Source: Novosphingobium sp. (GTDB lineage: Bacteria; Pseudomonadota; Alphaproteobacteria; Sphingomonadales; Sphingomonadaceae). From it: 50,014 nucleotides of DNA. Below, piece after piece: positions 1 through 8,223 of this stretch. Every line of letters begins with the position of its first letter. Within the stretch, counting starts at the first letter, position 1. The stretch covers positions 1-50,014 of the forward strand of contig JAGHZR010000029.1 of the NCBI GenBank assembly GCA_017745295.1, given 5' to 3'. The position numbers and the translations under genes are program-made. The notes under the pieces are model-generated. The model was given only the letters and a program-made list of their open reading frames with translations. It had not been told where the DNA came from and did no database searches.

Positions 1-158
1 ACCGGGCTTTCCATCTCGACCGTCGCCTTGTCGGTCATCATGTCGGCAAGGCGACCGTCTTCGTCGACCGTGTCCCCGATCTTGACGTGCCAGGCGACGA
101 TCTCGGCCTCGGCAATACCCTCGCCGATGTCCGGCAGGCGGAATGTGAAACGACCCAT
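1..158 (-). CDS. bkdB: E2 dihydrolipoamide acyltransferase, N-terminal fragment
   Basis: This is the N-terminal 52 codons of the lipoyl-bearing E2 core of the branched-chain 2-oxoacid dehydrogenase complex; the rest lies beyond the window edge. Read on the minus strand it begins MGRFTFRLPDIGEGIAEAEI and continues through VAWHVKIGDTVDEDG to MMTDKATVEMESP. That is the classic lipoyl domain, with the lipoylated lysine in TDKATVE. In the complex, E2 transfers the acyl group from E1-bound thiamine diphosphate to CoA. The start codon overlaps the stop of the E1-beta gene (TGATG), so the two are translationally coupled. The E2 subtype (branched-chain rather than pyruvate) is inferred from the neighbouring E1 genes. 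Confidence 0.9.
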   Translation of the reverse strand, partial: MGRFTFRLPDIGEGIAEAEIVAWHVKIGDTVDEDGRLADMMTDKATVEMESP

Positions 159-1174
159 CAACTGTTCTCCATCACGCGGCACAAGGCCGCGCCGATCCGG
201 GCCGGACCCGGAAAGTAATCCCATTCGAAGGCATGAGGATAAGGCGTATCCCATCCGGCTACCCGCTCCACCGGCGCTTCGAGATGATAGAAGCAGCGCT
301 CCTGCACCAGCGAGGACAGCTCGCCGCCGAAGCCGCCGAACCGCGACGCCTCGTGGACGACGACACAGCGCCCCGTCTTGCTAACCGAACGGACGATCGC
401 CTCGATATCGAGCGGGACGATGGAGCGCAGGTCGATGACTTCGGCATCGATGCCCGTGTCCTCCACCGCCGCCAGCGCAACGTGCACCATGGTGCCGTAG
501 GCCAGGATCGTCACGTGCTCGCCTTCTCGCGCGATCCTGGCTTCGCCCAGCGGCACCCGGTAGTGCCCCACTGGAACCTCGGCATCGGCATGCCCGGTCC
601 ATGTCGCCAGTTCCCGCTCGTGGCGGCCATCGAAAGGCCCGTTGTAGAGGCGCTTGGGTTCCAGAAAGATAACCGGATCGTCGCATTCAATGGCCGCGAT
701 CAGCAGGCCCTTGGCATCGTAAGGCGTCGAGGGAATCACCGTCTTGAGCCCCGTGACATGGGCGAAGATCGCTTCCGGACTCTGGCTATGGGTCTGGCCG
801 CCGAAGATGCCGCCGCCGTAAGGAGAGCGCACCGTGATCGGCGCCCAGAATTCCCCCCCGGACCGATAGCGCAGGCGCGCCGCTTCGGACACGAGCTGGT
901 CGTAGGCCGGAAGGATGTAGTCCGCGAACTGGATCTCCGGCACCGGCCGAAGCCCCTGTGCGCCCATGCCGATAGCGGCGGCGATGATCCCGCCTTCCGA
1001 AATCGGCGTATCGAAGCAGCGCTTCGCGCCGTGATGCGCCTGAAGGCCGTCGGTCGCCCGGAACACGCCGCCGAAGTAGCCGACATCCTCGCCGAAAACG
1101 AGCACAGCCGGATCCCGCGCGAGCATGACGTCCAGCGCATCGTTGATCGCGCGGATCATGTTGAGTTCGGCCAT
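158..1174 (-). CDS. bkdA2: Branched-chain 2-oxoacid dehydrogenase E1 subunit beta
   Basis: This 338-residue protein is the beta chain of the heterotetrameric thiamine-diphosphate E1 enzyme, which decarboxylates the 2-oxoacids from valine, leucine and isoleucine. It has the family's full length: an N-terminal pyrimidine-binding domain (start MAELNMIRAINDALD, then VFGEDVGYFGGVFRAT) and a C-terminal transketolase domain (DAEVIDLRSIVPLD, then RCVVVHEASRFGGFGGE). The first glutamate of VFGEDVG is the residue expected to activate the cofactor in this family. It lies 3 bases downstream of the E1-alpha stop and its own stop overlaps the E2 start, giving the order alpha, beta, E2. Confidence in the branched-chain assignment is high because of the Lrp-type regulator next door. 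Confidence 0.93.
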   Translation of the reverse strand: MAELNMIRAINDALDVMLARDPAVLVFGEDVGYFGGVFRATDGLQAHHGAKRCFDTPISEGGIIAAAIGMGAQGLRPVPEIQFADYILPAYDQLVSEAARLRYRSGGEFWAPITVRSPYGGGIFGGQTHSQSPEAIFAHVTGLKTVIPSTPYDAKGLLIAAIECDDPVIFLEPKRLYNGPFDGRHERELATWTGHADAEVPVGHYRVPLGEARIAREGEHVTILAYGTMVHVALAAVEDTGIDAEVIDLRSIVPLDIEAIVRSVSKTGRCVVVHEASRFGGFGGELSSLVQERCFYHLEAPVERVAGWDTPYPHAFEWDYFPGPARIGAALCRVMENS

Positions 1175-1177
1175 CGC

Positions 1178-2407
1178 TCAGACCCCCGCTTCGCGCCGCT
1201 GTTCGAGCAGACGCCAGTCCGGCTCCGCGAACACACCTTCGAACATCTCCGCCAGCGGCGGCTTGGACCTGCCGAGCGTGCCGACCGCCTCGCCCGCCCG
1301 CACGGCCGCCCGCACCTCTGCGTCGAGTTCGGCCAGCAAGGCCTCGTGAAGCCGGGCATCCCATTCGCCAAGGCGGACAAGATGCTGGCGAAGCCGCTCG
1401 ACCGGATCGCCGAGCGGCCAGCTTTCGCCTTCCTCGCGCGGCCGGTAGCGGGTGGGATCGTCGCTGGTGGAGTGCCCGGCAACCCGATAGGTGAAGAACT
1501 CGATCAGCGTCGCGCCCTTGTTCGCGCGGGCGCGCTCGGCAGCCCACTGCGTGGCCGCAGCCACCGCCAGGAAATCGTTCCCATCGACCCGTAGTCCCGG
1601 CAGGCCGTAGCCGATGGCCCGACCGGCAAAAGTCGTGTTCTCGGTTCCCGCAAGGCCGGCAAAGCTCGAAATCGCCCATTGGTTGTTGGTCACTGCGAAG
1701 ATGACCGGCGCGCGGTAGACGGCTGCGAATGTCAGGGCTTCGTGGAAATCGCCTTCCGCCGTGGTGCCCTCGCCGGAATAGGCCAGCGCGATACCGTCCT
1801 GTCCGCGATAGGCCGATGCCATCGCCCAGCCCACGGCATGGCCGAGCCGGGTGCCGAGATTGCCCGAGAGCGAATAGAACCCATAGTCACGCGCCGAAAA
1901 GAGGATCGGCAACTGCCGTCCACGCAAGGGATCGTCCGCGTTGGAGAAGATCTGGTTGACCATGTCCACGAGCGGATAATCCCGCGCATGGAGCCAGCCC
2001 ATCACCCGGTAGGTGGGAAAGCACATGTCGCCGGACTCGAGGACCAGAGCCTGCGCCGCCGGGATGGCCTCCTCGCCGGTGGATTTCATGTAGAAGCTGG
2101 TCTTGCCCTGCCGATGGGCACGGAACAGCCGGTCATCGAAGGCGCGGGTGCGGAGCATGGCCCGCAGCCCCTTGCGCATCAGGTCCGGCGACAGTTCGGG
2201 CTTCCACGGTCCGACCGCCTGGCCATCCTCGTCCAGCACGCGGATGAGTTCGAACGGCAGGTCGCGCATGTCCGCCGCATTGCCGAGCGGATCGGGGCGG
2301 CGAACGAGACCGGCTCCAGGAATGTCCAGATGATCGAAAGTGGCGGCATCCCCCGGCCGCGCGGGCGGCTCTGGAATATGCAGATCGAGTGGTGGCCGGT
2401 TCGCCAT
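1178..2407 (-). CDS. bkdA1: Branched-chain 2-oxoacid dehydrogenase E1 subunit alpha
   Basis: This 409-residue alpha chain carries the thiamine-diphosphate site of E1. The Mg-TPP motif is at residues 211-243 (SGEGTTAEGDFHEAL ending in NNQ). The loop that is phosphorylated in eukaryotic homologues is at 307-322 (YRVAGHSTSDDPTRYR). The N-terminal extension of about 70 residues, with LHIPEPPARPGD and PDPLGNAADMRDLP, is typical of bacterial branched-chain E1-alpha and absent from pyruvate E1-alpha, which supports the subtype. It is the first gene of the minus-strand operon, with an A+T-rich divergent control region upstream shared with the Lrp-family regulator. Confidence 0.93.
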   Translation of the reverse strand: MANRPPLDLHIPEPPARPGDAATFDHLDIPGAGLVRRPDPLGNAADMRDLPFELIRVLDEDGQAVGPWKPELSPDLMRKGLRAMLRTRAFDDRLFRAHRQGKTSFYMKSTGEEAIPAAQALVLESGDMCFPTYRVMGWLHARDYPLVDMVNQIFSNADDPLRGRQLPILFSARDYGFYSLSGNLGTRLGHAVGWAMASAYRGQDGIALAYSGEGTTAEGDFHEALTFAAVYRAPVIFAVTNNQWAISSFAGLAGTENTTFAGRAIGYGLPGLRVDGNDFLAVAAATQWAAERARANKGATLIEFFTYRVAGHSTSDDPTRYRPREEGESWPLGDPVERLRQHLVRLGEWDARLHEALLAELDAEVRAAVRAGEAVGTLGRSKPPLAEMFEGVFAEPDWRLLEQRREAGV

Positions 2408-2571
2408 GATTCCCCTTCCCGTTGGTCTGGCTGGGGAGGCTAAGGAACGGGCACAGGAAAATCCTGTTCTAATTTTCTCAATTTTAGCAATTAAACGAAT
2501 ACTATGTTCTCACATTGAAGACAATGATAGGATTTACTTCCAATCCAGCAGAGACGATCGGGAATCGAAGA
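2408..2571. promoter_or_regulatory. Divergent control region of the bkd operon and its Lrp regulator
   Basis: This 164-base region separates the divergent E1-alpha and Lrp-family genes. The half nearer the regulator is strikingly A+T-rich (about 2455-2520), with runs such as CTAATTTTCTCAATTTTAGC, as expected of Lrp-type sites. It contains the small palindrome CAGGA-AAA-TCCTG at 2454-2466. Local autoregulation plus control of bkd is known for BkdR-type proteins; here it is inferred from position. Confidence 0.55.
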
Positions 2572-3024
2572 ATGGACGATATCGACCGCAAGATATTGCG
2601 AACCTTGCAGGACCATCCCGAAATGCCGCTTGCCGACCTCGCTCCGCTAGTGGGCCTTTCGCAGACACCGTGCTGGCGGCGCCTGAAGAAGCTGGAAAGT
2701 CAGGGCACCATCCGGGGCCGCGCGGTGCTGCTCGATCCCGCCATGCTGGGACTGACGGTCAACGTCTTCGCCTATATCAAGCTCAAATCGCACGACGAGG
2801 CGACGCTGGAAGCGCTGGAAAGCGCGGTCGAGAAGCATTCGGAAATCATCGAATGTTTCTCGATGAGCGGCGACAGCGACTACCTCCTGCGGGTGATCGT
2901 CGCCAGCGTCGAGGCCTACGAACGCTTCCTGAAGCGCGAACTTCTGCATCTGCCCGGCGTTGGTTCGATCAACTCGAGCTTCGCCTTGAAGCGGGTCAAG
3001 GAAACGACCGTCCTGCCGATATGA
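2572..3024 (+). CDS. bkdR: Lrp/AsnC-family transcriptional regulator (BkdR-like)
   Basis: This 150-residue protein is a feast/famine regulator with an N-terminal winged helix (MDDIDRKILRTLQDHPEMPL, then VGLSQTPCWRRLKKLESQG) and a C-terminal RAM domain that normally binds an amino acid (MSGDSDYLLRVIVASVEAYE). The ATG at 2572 is preferred. A TTG at 2515 in the same frame would add 19 residues that do not resemble the family, while MDDIDRKIL is the usual N-terminus. It is divergent from the branched-chain dehydrogenase operon, as bkdR is in pseudomonads, so control of that operon by branched-chain amino acids is likely. The final residues KRVKETTVLPI match the family's usual ending. Confidence 0.9.
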   Translation: MDDIDRKILRTLQDHPEMPLADLAPLVGLSQTPCWRRLKKLESQGTIRGRAVLLDPAMLGLTVNVFAYIKLKSHDEATLEALESAVEKHSEIIECFSMSGDSDYLLRVIVASVEAYERFLKRELLHLPGVGSINSSFALKRVKETTVLPI

Positions 3025-3041
3025 CCGGCATTTTGCAAAAA

Positions 3042-3078
3042 ATTTTCCAAAACAGTTGAAATTCTCTGATTGGAAAAT
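3042..3078. promoter_or_regulatory. Inverted repeat downstream of the Lrp gene
   Basis: ATTTTCCAA (3042-3050) and TTGGAAAAT (3070-3078) form a perfect 9-base inverted repeat with a 19-base spacer, 17 bases after the regulator's stop and about 190 bases before the epimerase. The arms are A+T-rich and no U tract follows, so an operator for a dimeric regulator is at least as likely as a terminator. Confidence 0.4.
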
Positions 3079-3269
3079 ATCATTCCCCGATCTGGTGCCG
3101 AGTCTCACCCGGGCAAAGGCTCGGAGATATCCGTCACCACCGGAAGGAGAGGATGAGGCCGTATCGCCCGCCCTCCTCCAAGGGGGGAATGCTTGATGAT
3201 ACAACGGCTTTATCGATCGGCGCCTGCCGCCCCGTCATCCCTGCATTATCAGGCAGGGAAGGCGATCTG

Positions 3270-4265
3270 ATGTCGTCCCTCAAGCTCGGCGCCTCGATCG
3301 AGACGCTTCTTCTGGCCGAGCCTTTCCGTATATCGGGCCGCGAGATCGACCGCGCGGAAGTGATGGTCGTCACGCTGGACGACGGCCGTCATCTGGCGCG
3401 CGGCGAGGCGAGCGGCGTCTATTACGTGGGTGACGATATCCCGCAGATGCTGGCCTGCCTGGAAGACGCCCGCAGCGAGATCGAGGCCCATCCCCCGCGC
3501 GATGTGCTGCGCGCGATCCTGCCGTCAGGCGGCGCGCGCAACGCCGTGGATGCCGCGCTCTGGGATCTGGAAGCGCGCCGATCAAGCCGCCCCGCGTGGG
3601 AACTGGCCGGACTTGCCGTTCCGGCTCCCCTGAAGACGACTTTCACCATAGGCGCCGACACGCCCTCGGAAATGGCCCTGCGTGCACGGCGTCATGCCCA
3701 GGCGCGCGCCATCAAGATCAAGCTGACCGGCGATCTGGCTCTCGACATCGCACGGGTCAAGGCCATCCGCGAAGCCCGCCCCGAAGTCTGGCTTGGCGTC
3801 GACGCCAACCAGGGTTTCGCCATCGGCGATCTCGAAGCGCTGGTCGCCGCGATGGTCGAGGCCGGGGTCTCGCTGATCGAGCAGCCGCTGGCGCGGGGGA
3901 AGGAGGCGGATCTCGACGGATTCCGCTCCCCCATCCCGATCGCGGCCGACGAAAGCGCCCTCACCCCGGACGACCTGCCGAAGCTGAAAGGCCGGTTCGA
4001 TGTGGTCAACATCAAGCTGGACAAGTGCGGGGGGCTTACCGAAGGCCTGGCCATGGCTGCCGCCGCGCGAGAGGCGGGGTTTGGCGTCATGGTCGGCTGC
4101 ATGGTCGGCAGCAGCCTGGCCATGGCGCCCGCCTTCCTGCTCGGTCAGGTCTGCGATCTCGTGGATCTCGACGGACCGTTGTTTCTTAAGCAGGATCGCA
4201 AGCCGGGCGCTCTCTACGAAAACGGCATGATCCATTGCGACGAAACCCTTTGGGGCCATCCATGA
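3270..4265 (+). CDS. dgcA: Dipeptide epimerase of the enolase superfamily (L-Ala-D/L-Glu type)
   Basis: This 331-residue protein belongs to the muconate-lactonising branch of the enolase superfamily. All active-site positions are visible: the base pair K149-x-K151 (AIKIKLTGD), metal ligands D178 (VDANQ), E204 (IEQPL) and D227 (ADES), and the opposing base K252 (NIKLDKCGG). Members epimerise the C-terminal residue of dipeptides such as L-Ala-D-Glu, a peptidoglycan-recycling product. Exact substrate cannot be read from sequence; related DgcA proteins act on N-acyl-glutamate. The ATG at 3270 follows a good ribosome site (GGGAAGG). The frame is open further upstream to 3153, but that stretch looks non-coding. 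A peptide transporter follows after 28 bases, which favours a dipeptide role. Confidence 0.85.
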   Translation: MSSLKLGASIETLLLAEPFRISGREIDRAEVMVVTLDDGRHLARGEASGVYYVGDDIPQMLACLEDARSEIEAHPPRDVLRAILPSGGARNAVDAALWDLEARRSSRPAWELAGLAVPAPLKTTFTIGADTPSEMALRARRHAQARAIKIKLTGDLALDIARVKAIREARPEVWLGVDANQGFAIGDLEALVAAMVEAGVSLIEQPLARGKEADLDGFRSPIPIAADESALTPDDLPKLKGRFDVVNIKLDKCGGLTEGLAMAAAAREAGFGVMVGCMVGSSLAMAPAFLLGQVCDLVDLDGPLFLKQDRKPGALYENGMIHCDETLWGHP

Positions 4266-4293
4266 ATAGCTTCGGCGCGAACGGGTAAGAGAT

Positions 4294-5601
4294 ATGCACG
4301 GAACCCCCGCGAGCACGGCGCCTTCGCGTAACTTGTTCGGCCAGCCTCCGGGGCTGACCGTCCTGTTCCTCACCAACATGTGGGAGCAGTTCTCCTACTT
4401 CGGCATGCGGGCGCTGCTGGTCTATTACATGACCCGGCAACTCATGCTGGGGCAAGTGCAGGCCTCGTTCGTCTACGGAGCTTACACGGCCTGCGCCTAT
4501 TTCACTCCGATTCTGGGCGGGATGATCGCGGATCGCTGGCTGGGCAAGCGCCGCGCGGTCATGCTCGGCGCCACGATCATGGCTACCGGACACTTCATGA
4601 TGGCCTTCGAGCCGCTGTTCTATGTCGCGCTCGCCACGATCGCGCTGGGCAACGGCCTGTTCCTGCCCAGCCTGCCGAGCCAGATCAACGACCTCTACGC
4701 GCCGGGCGACCCCCGGCGCGGCTGGGCCTACAATGTCTATTACCTGGGTATCAACATCGGCGGCTTCCTGGCCCCGCTCATCTGCGGAACGCTGGGCGAG
4801 ATCTACGGCTGGCACTACGGTTTCGGAGCGGCGGGTATCGGCATGTTCGTCGGCTTGCTGATCTATCTTTTCGGCCAGCGCCACCTGCCGCCCGAGCGCC
4901 TCTCTCTCCCCCGGACGCAAGGCGATGCACAAGTCAGCCCCGGCGACGAGAAACGCATCTGGATGGTGCTCGCCGCCGTGGGTCTGTGCGTAACGGTGTT
5001 CCGGGGCGCCTATGAGCAAGTGGGCAATACCGTCGCGCTCTGGGCCGATAGCGGGATCGACCGCCAGTTCGGCAGCCTGACGATCCCGATGACCTGGTTC
5101 CAGGCGCTCAACCCCCTGCTGGTGATGATGCTGACGCCGCCGCTGCTTTCCGTATGGCGCAAGCGCGCGGATGCGGGGCAGGAGGCCGCCCCGGCGCGGC
5201 GCATGACGCAAGGCGCGCTGATCGTGGCGCTGGCCTATGCGCTGCTGGCGATCGTCTCATGGCAGGCCGGCAACGATCGCGCCGACTGGCTCTGGCTCGT
5301 GGCCTTTTTCGTCCTGTTCACGACGGGCGAATTGTTCATCCTGCCCACCGGCCTCGGCCTTTTCGCGCGCCTCGCCCCGCCGCGTCTCGGTGCGACGACA
5401 GTGGCTGCCTGGTATCTCGCGATCTTCGCGGGCAGTCTCAGCGCGGGTCTGGTCGGCATGTTGTGGAGCCGGATGGAGCCGGGCGCCTACTTCTCTTTGC
5501 TCTCCGCCATCGCTGTCGCCGCGGCCGGGCTTCTGTACCTTCTTGATCCCGCCGTTCGCCGTGTGGACCGATCCTCGACGCGGCGACAACCTCATTGCTG
5601 A
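4294..5601 (+). CDS. POT/PTR2-family peptide transporter
   Basis: This 435-residue membrane protein belongs to the proton-coupled oligopeptide transporter family of the major facilitator superfamily. Family signatures are visible near the N-terminus (MWEQFSYFGMRALLVYYM), at the TM2-TM3 loop (GGMIADRWLGKRRAVMLGA) and in the segment YNVYYLGINIGGFLAPLICG. It is shorter than the usual 480-500 residues. The proton-coupling signature ExxERFxYY is altered to NxxEQFSYF, so the first glutamate and the arginine are missing. It lies 28 bases downstream of the dipeptide epimerase and is probably co-transcribed, suggesting import of the epimerase substrate. Family assignment is secure; substrate and proton coupling are not. 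Confidence 0.87.
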   Translation: MHGTPASTAPSRNLFGQPPGLTVLFLTNMWEQFSYFGMRALLVYYMTRQLMLGQVQASFVYGAYTACAYFTPILGGMIADRWLGKRRAVMLGATIMATGHFMMAFEPLFYVALATIALGNGLFLPSLPSQINDLYAPGDPRRGWAYNVYYLGINIGGFLAPLICGTLGEIYGWHYGFGAAGIGMFVGLLIYLFGQRHLPPERLSLPRTQGDAQVSPGDEKRIWMVLAAVGLCVTVFRGAYEQVGNTVALWADSGIDRQFGSLTIPMTWFQALNPLLVMMLTPPLLSVWRKRADAGQEAAPARRMTQGALIVALAYALLAIVSWQAGNDRADWLWLVAFFVLFTTGELFILPTGLGLFARLAPPRLGATTVAAWYLAIFAGSLSAGLVGMLWSRMEPGAYFSLLSAIAVAAAGLLYLLDPAVRRVDRSSTRRQPHC

Positions 5602-5773
5602 TCAGGAACAGCGCGCAGTCAAGTCGAAAAACCTGCGACAAGTTCGCAGCAGCGTCCTTATTTTCACATGTCGACCTCATATAGTGATCGCGCGACTGCC
5701 AGGGCTCCGGACCTAGAAAAATTTCTGTGTAGACGGTTACCTTGCCGGTCCGAGATGGTTATCCCTCTTCGTT

Positions 5774-7612
5774 ATGCATCAGCAAGCCCTTGTCTTCGCG
5801 CTGATCGGTATTCTCGGTATCGGCGCCCAATGGATCGCGTGGCGTACCGGCTGGCCGGCCATCGCCCTCATGCTCGCAGCCGGTGTCCTTGCAGGCCCTG
5901 TCACCGGCCTCGTGGTCCCCGAACAGACTTTCGGAGATCTGCTGGAGCCGATGATCTCCGTGGCCGTCGCGCTCATCCTTTTCGAAGGCGGGCTCAGCCT
6001 CAACTTCCGTGAACTCAGGAAGACAGAAGGCGCGGTAACACGCCTGATGCTCGTGGGGATTCCGGTAGGCTGGGTGCTGGGCACACTGGCCTGCTACTAT
6101 GTCGCCGGCCTCGTATGGCCGGTTGCCATCCTTTTCGCAGGTATCCTCGTCGTGACGGGTCCCACCGTCGTCATACCTCTCCTGCGCCAGAGCAATATCG
6201 CTCCTCGCCCGCGGGCGATCCTGAAGTGGGAAGCCATCGTCAACGATCCGTTCGGCGCCCTTTGCGCCGTCATTACTTACGAATACCTGCGTCGCTCCGG
6301 CGAAGGCGGCACCCTGATCTCGGTGGCCACGTCGCTGTTAGCCGCTGCGGTCGTGGCCGGTCTCATCGGTTACGGAGCTGCGCGCGCGATCGCCTGGGCC
6401 TTCCCCCGAGGCCACGTCCCCGAGTATCTCAAGGCTCCCGTCCTTCTCGTCACCGTCATCAGCACGTTCGTGCTTTCAAACCTGATCCAGCAGGAAACCG
6501 GCCTTCTCGCCGTAACCGTGATGGGTGTCGCCATCGCCAACATGCGGCTCGATTCCCTGCGCGACATTCACCCCTTCAAGGAGAACGTCACGGTTCTCCT
6601 CATCTCCGGCGTCTTTGTTCTGCTATCAGCCTCGCTCGATTTCGGCGTCCTGCGTCAGTTCGAGTGGCGCTTCATTGCCTATCTTCTCGCGCTGCTGTTT
6701 CTGGTGCGTCCGGCGACGGTGCTGCTCAGCCTGGCCTTCACCAAGATCCCCTGGAACGAGCGCCTGCTGGTTGCCTGGATCGCGCCGCGCGGCGTCGTCG
6801 CGGTGGCTATGTCGGGTCTTTTTGCCCTAAGGCTCGATCAGCTCGGCTATGGTGATGGCAGCATTCTGGTAACGCTGTCCTTCTCTGTCGTTGTCGCCAC
6901 GATTGTCGCGCACGGCTTCAGCATCCGCTACGTCGCACGCTGGCTAAAGGTCATGGGCGCCCGCAAGAAAGGCCTCTTGATCGTCGGCAGCACCTCGTGG
7001 AGTCTGTCCCTGGCCAATCAGTTGCGGCAACTGGATGTCCCGGTCATGATCGCCGACACCAGCTGGCAGCGCCTTTCGGTGGCGCGGCAGGCCGGCATAG
7101 CGACCTATCACGGTGAAATTCTGGCAGAATCGACAGAGGAGCGCCTCGATCTGGCGCAGTTCCAGGTTCTCGTCGCCACGACCGACAACGAGGCATACAA
7201 CGCGCTCGTCTGCAGCGAATTTGCACCGGATATCGGCAGGGATGCCGTCTATCAGCTTGGCGGCATGGGCGATGACGAGGACCATCGCAGCCTGCCCGAA
7301 GCTCTTCGCGGACGCGCCATGTTCGCCTCAGGCATCGGCGTAGAGGAAATAGCCGAGCACGAAAGCGCCGGCTGGACCTTCCGCAAGACGCGGATCAGCG
7401 AACAGTTCGATTTCGCCGATGCACAGGCCGCACTACCGGATGAGGCCGACATGCTTTTCGTGTTGCGAAAAGAGGGCAAGATCCTGTTCTTCACCCACGC
7501 TTCGCGCCCAACGCCTCAGCCGGGCGACACGATCATTTCCTACGGCCCGCCGCGCCGTGCAGAGCCGGAGCCCACTCGCAACATTGCCGAAACCAAGGAG
7601 GCGACAGCATGA
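5774..7612 (+). CDS. Cation:proton antiporter (CPA family) with cytoplasmic nucleotide-binding-like domain
   Basis: This 612-residue inner-membrane protein has about twelve hydrophobic segments in residues 1-385 typical of Na+(K+)/H+ exchangers. They include VTGPTVVIPLLRQ and KWEAIVNDPFGALC, whose Asn-Asp pair is the ion site of the CPA1 group. The soluble C-terminal third starts with a Rossmann-type TrkA-N/RCK-like fold (KKGLLIVGSTSWSLSLANQL) and ends with a TrkA-C-like segment. RCK domains gate transport in response to nucleotides or ions. Its stop codon overlaps the start of the following lipoprotein gene (ATGA), implying coupled translation. Sodium versus potassium specificity is not readable. 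A 172-base spacer separates it from the peptide transporter, so it probably has its own promoter. Confidence 0.88.
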   Translation: MHQQALVFALIGILGIGAQWIAWRTGWPAIALMLAAGVLAGPVTGLVVPEQTFGDLLEPMISVAVALILFEGGLSLNFRELRKTEGAVTRLMLVGIPVGWVLGTLACYYVAGLVWPVAILFAGILVVTGPTVVIPLLRQSNIAPRPRAILKWEAIVNDPFGALCAVITYEYLRRSGEGGTLISVATSLLAAAVVAGLIGYGAARAIAWAFPRGHVPEYLKAPVLLVTVISTFVLSNLIQQETGLLAVTVMGVAIANMRLDSLRDIHPFKENVTVLLISGVFVLLSASLDFGVLRQFEWRFIAYLLALLFLVRPATVLLSLAFTKIPWNERLLVAWIAPRGVVAVAMSGLFALRLDQLGYGDGSILVTLSFSVVVATIVAHGFSIRYVARWLKVMGARKKGLLIVGSTSWSLSLANQLRQLDVPVMIADTSWQRLSVARQAGIATYHGEILAESTEERLDLAQFQVLVATTDNEAYNALVCSEFAPDIGRDAVYQLGGMGDDEDHRSLPEALRGRAMFASGIGVEEIAEHESAGWTFRKTRISEQFDFADAQAALPDEADMLFVLRKEGKILFFTHASRPTPQPGDTIISYGPPRRAEPEPTRNIAETKEATA

Positions 7613-8223
7613 ATAACGCGCGGATAACCGCATCCTTACTTCTGCTGGCATCCCTTGCCGCTTGTCAGCAGCGGAACGAGGGACAAGCAAACGATGTGCC
7701 CGCAAGCGATGCCGCAATACCTGACGCACTCGCCAGCGCGGCACCGGACGAGCCAACGCAGGAGCCGAAGAAATCCATCATCCGCGAAGATGTCGATATC
7801 GGCCCGAGCGAGGCTCCCTCCCTGGAGCCGGTTCACCTGGTAGTTCCCTACCCGGCAAAAGGTGCAAAACCCGATGACACCGGGCGCGGGTTGATTGATG
7901 GCCTGCTTGCCAATCCAACGCTCCAGGCCGGCGGACAGATCACGATCTGGGGGCACAGCGATTCCCGCGGATCCGACGCAGAGAACCTTGCCGCCTCTCG
8001 CCGCCGGGCCGAGGCAGCGCGCGACTATCTTGCCAGCAAAGGTATTGATGCGAAGCGTATGACTGTCATTGCTCTTGGCGAAGCGCGTCCGATAGCACCC
8101 AATAGGAACCTTGACGGCAGCGACGATTCCGAAGGCCGCGCGAAGAACCGCCGGGTTGAGATCGAAGTCGCAGCACCGAACCCAAGCACTGCGGATCGAG
8201 CGCCTGAAAATAAAGGGCGTTGA
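7609..8223 (+). CDS. OmpA-family peptidoglycan-associated lipoprotein
   Basis: This 204-residue protein is an exported lipoprotein: the N-terminus LLLLASLAACQQ is a lipobox with the acylated cysteine at about residue 19. After a low-complexity acidic linker there is a C-terminal OmpA/Pal domain (ITIWGHSDSRGSDAENL, SRRRAEAARDYL, GLGEARPIAPN-like segment, AKNRRVEIEV) that binds diaminopimelate in peptidoglycan. The conserved Asp/Arg pair of the ligand site appears as D-x-x-G and N-R-R. It overlaps the antiporter gene by 4 bases. Pairing of an OmpA-like lipoprotein with a cation antiporter suggests an envelope or osmotic-stress role, but this is inference from context only. Confidence 0.85.
   Translation: MNNARITASLLLLASLAACQQRNEGQANDVPASDAAIPDALASAAPDEPTQEPKKSIIREDVDIGPSEAPSLEPVHLVVPYPAKGAKPDDTGRGLIDGLLANPTLQAGGQITIWGHSDSRGSDAENLAASRRRAEAARDYLASKGIDAKRMTVIALGEARPIAPNRNLDGSDDSEGRAKNRRVEIEVAAPNPSTADRAPENKGR

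Noticed and set aside
2515..2571. Alternative TTG start extending the Lrp regulator by 19 residues
   Set aside because: The extension has no similarity to the family and lies in the A+T-rich control region, while MDDIDRKIL at 2572 is the usual start.
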